Source: Labilibacter sediminis | GTDB taxonomy: Bacteria; Bacteroidota; Bacteroidia; Bacteroidales; Marinilabiliaceae | Direction: 5' to 3' | Length of the DNA stretch: 64,000 nucleotides | NCBI RefSeq assembly: GCF_005877885.1 | Contig: NZ_VCHY01000004.1 | Coordinates: forward strand, 1 to 64,000 | Shown: piece by piece, positions 63,004-64,000 of the stretch | Layout: each line of letters begins with the position of its first letter | How positions within the stretch are numbered: position 1 is the stretch's first letter | Translations under genes and position numbers: made by a program | The notes under the pieces: generated by a model | What the model saw: only the letters and a program-made list of their open reading frames with translations | What the model was told of the DNA's origin: nothing | Databases searched by the model: none

Positions 63004-64000
63004 ATGAAAATGAATAGAATACTATTTATTGCCTGCTTATTTTATATAGGGGTAGCTAATGTTTTATCTCAAAATAACTTACCTAATATTGTGTATGTAT
63101 TAGTCGATGATATGGGTATAGGAGATATTTCTGCGTATAACCCTGATTCCAAAATACAAACCCCTCACATCGATCAACTGGCCCAACAAGGTATCATGTT
63201 TAATGATGCTCATACAGCTGCTTCTATATGTACGCCTACACGTTATGGTTTAATGACAGGTAGATACTGTTGGCGCACTCCATTAAAAGAGCGTGTAGTA
63301 ACAGGTTATGATGGATGTTTGATACCCAAAGAGCGAGAAACAGTAGCATCGTTGTTAAAACGAAATGGCTACAATACAGCTTTAATTGGTAAGTGGCATA
63401 TAGGTCTCGATTGGACACCTAAACAAGGAGATTCTTTTACCTGCGATATGAGAGATATTCCGGCTTACGAAGACCAAATTGATTTTTCAAAACCGATAAA
63501 GCATGGACCTAACCAATTGGGGTTTGATTATTTTTATGGAATAGCGGCTTCATGGGATTTTCCTCCATATATCTTCATCGAAAATGATAAACTGGTGGAA
63601 AAACCAGTAGAGAAATCTGGAGGATGGGTTGGTGATATCCCGGAAGGAAAAACGGCAGAAGATATGTCGAAAGATAAGGGCATGCCGAAACAGCTTTGGC
63701 GCGAGGGATATTCAGGAAGTCTAAAGCCAGATGATGCAATAGGTGTTATTACAGATAAATCAGTAGAGTATATTCAAAACGCAACTAAAAAAGATCCATT
63801 CTTTTTAATGGTAACATACGCTGCGCCACATACTCCTGTGGTGCCAAGTGATGATTTTAAAAGAGGATCAGAATGTGGTATTTACGGTGATTTTTGTCAG
63901 GAATTGGATCATGGTATTGGGCAAATTATAAAAAGCCTCCAGCAACAAAAATTATTGGAAAACACCATGATTGTGTTTACTGCTGATAATGGAGCTAGTC
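63004..64000 (+). CDS. S1-family sulfatase (CTPTR), cut by the window edge
   Basis: Open from the ATG at 63004 to the end of the window (332 codons, no stop). The signal peptide ends VLSQ. VDDMGIGDISAYNPDSKI binds metal. The formylglycine motif is C-T-P-T-R with Cys at 76, followed by YGLMTGRYCWRTPLKERV. GKWHIGLDWT, SWDFPPYIFIEND and VFTADNGAS are visible. It is a close tandem paralogue of the sulfatase 37 bases upstream; about one third of the protein is expected beyond the edge. Confidence 0.92.
   Translation, partial: MKMNRILFIACLFYIGVANVLSQNNLPNIVYVLVDDMGIGDISAYNPDSKIQTPHIDQLAQQGIMFNDAHTAASICTPTRYGLMTGRYCWRTPLKERVVTGYDGCLIPKERETVASLLKRNGYNTALIGKWHIGLDWTPKQGDSFTCDMRDIPAYEDQIDFSKPIKHGPNQLGFDYFYGIAASWDFPPYIFIENDKLVEKPVEKSGGWVGDIPEGKTAEDMSKDKGMPKQLWREGYSGSLKPDDAIGVITDKSVEYIQNATKKDPFFLMVTYAAPHTPVVPSDDFKRGSECGIYGDFCQELDHGIGQIIKSLQQQKLLENTMIVFTADNGAS

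Overview
The window is AT-rich DNA from a Bacteroidota (Bacteroidetes) bacterium, probably a marine or sediment polysaccharide degrader. This rests on three SusC/SusD pairs, type IX secretion (T9SS) C-terminal sorting domains, a hybrid two-component (HTCS) regulator, a FecI/FecR-type sigma/anti-sigma pair and the near absence of Shine-Dalgarno sites. Almost every gene belongs to a large sulfated-glycan utilisation locus: 12 S1-type sulfatases (one cut by the right edge), two GH92 alpha-mannosidases, two GH29 alpha-L-fucosidases, four T9SS-sorted glycan-binding-like proteins, one T9SS-sorted sulfatase, a DUF1080 protein, a mutarotase-like protein and one lipoprotein of unrecognised family. I saw no tRNA, rRNA, CRISPR array, intact insertion sequence or integrase.

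Layout. 0.2-1.0 kb: DUF1080 protein. 1.2-4.4 kb: two paralogous T9SS proteins, each with its own promoter and terminator. 4.6-9.7 kb: SusC/SusD pair 1 behind a long structured leader. 10.1-16.7 kb: ECF sigma factor, FecR-type anti-sigma, STN-domain SusC and its SusD (pair 2). 16.9-20.8 kb: GH92 plus sulfatase. 21.3-23.8 kb: a large T9SS protein with two discoidin-like domains. 23.9-25.0 kb, minus strand: an AlkC-like DNA glycosylase. 25.3-35.2 kb: a long operon of four sulfatases, GH92, an unknown lipoprotein and a small Spy-like protein. 35.6-36.1 kb, minus strand: RNA 2',3'-cyclic phosphodiesterase. 36.8-44.8 kb: two GH29 fucosidases, two sulfatases and a mutarotase-like protein. 45.4-48.4 kb: a T9SS protein and a sulfatase. 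49.1-53.1 kb, minus strand: HTCS. 53.5-64 kb: SusC/SusD pair 3, a terminator, then four sulfatases.

Regulation is the most notable result. Seven intergenic sites in the left 25 kb carry GTAGGG, exactly 17 bases, then TGTT, always 23-220 bases ahead of a start codon. One lies between the sigma and anti-sigma genes. I infer that this is the promoter recognised by the sigma factor encoded at 10.1 kb, linking dispersed transcription units into one regulon. In the right half, the fucosidase operon and susC 3 share a different bipartite element (ACGAACGATTGARCCC, 33 bases to the end of TTAATATTGTA, spacing identical), a likely target of the adjacent HTCS. The locus therefore seems to have two sensory circuits: a mannosidase/sulfatase arm under sigma/anti-sigma/STN-SusC control and a fucosidase/sulfatase arm under HTCS control. 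The substrate is inferred to be a sulfated, fucose- and mannose-containing polysaccharide or glycoprotein glycan; the sequence alone cannot fix it.

Non-coding repeats: four copies of a ~175 bp imperfect palindromic element (two of them inverted around a 15 kb segment) and one 264 bp element with perfect 15 bp terminal inverted repeats and a possible 5 bp target duplication.
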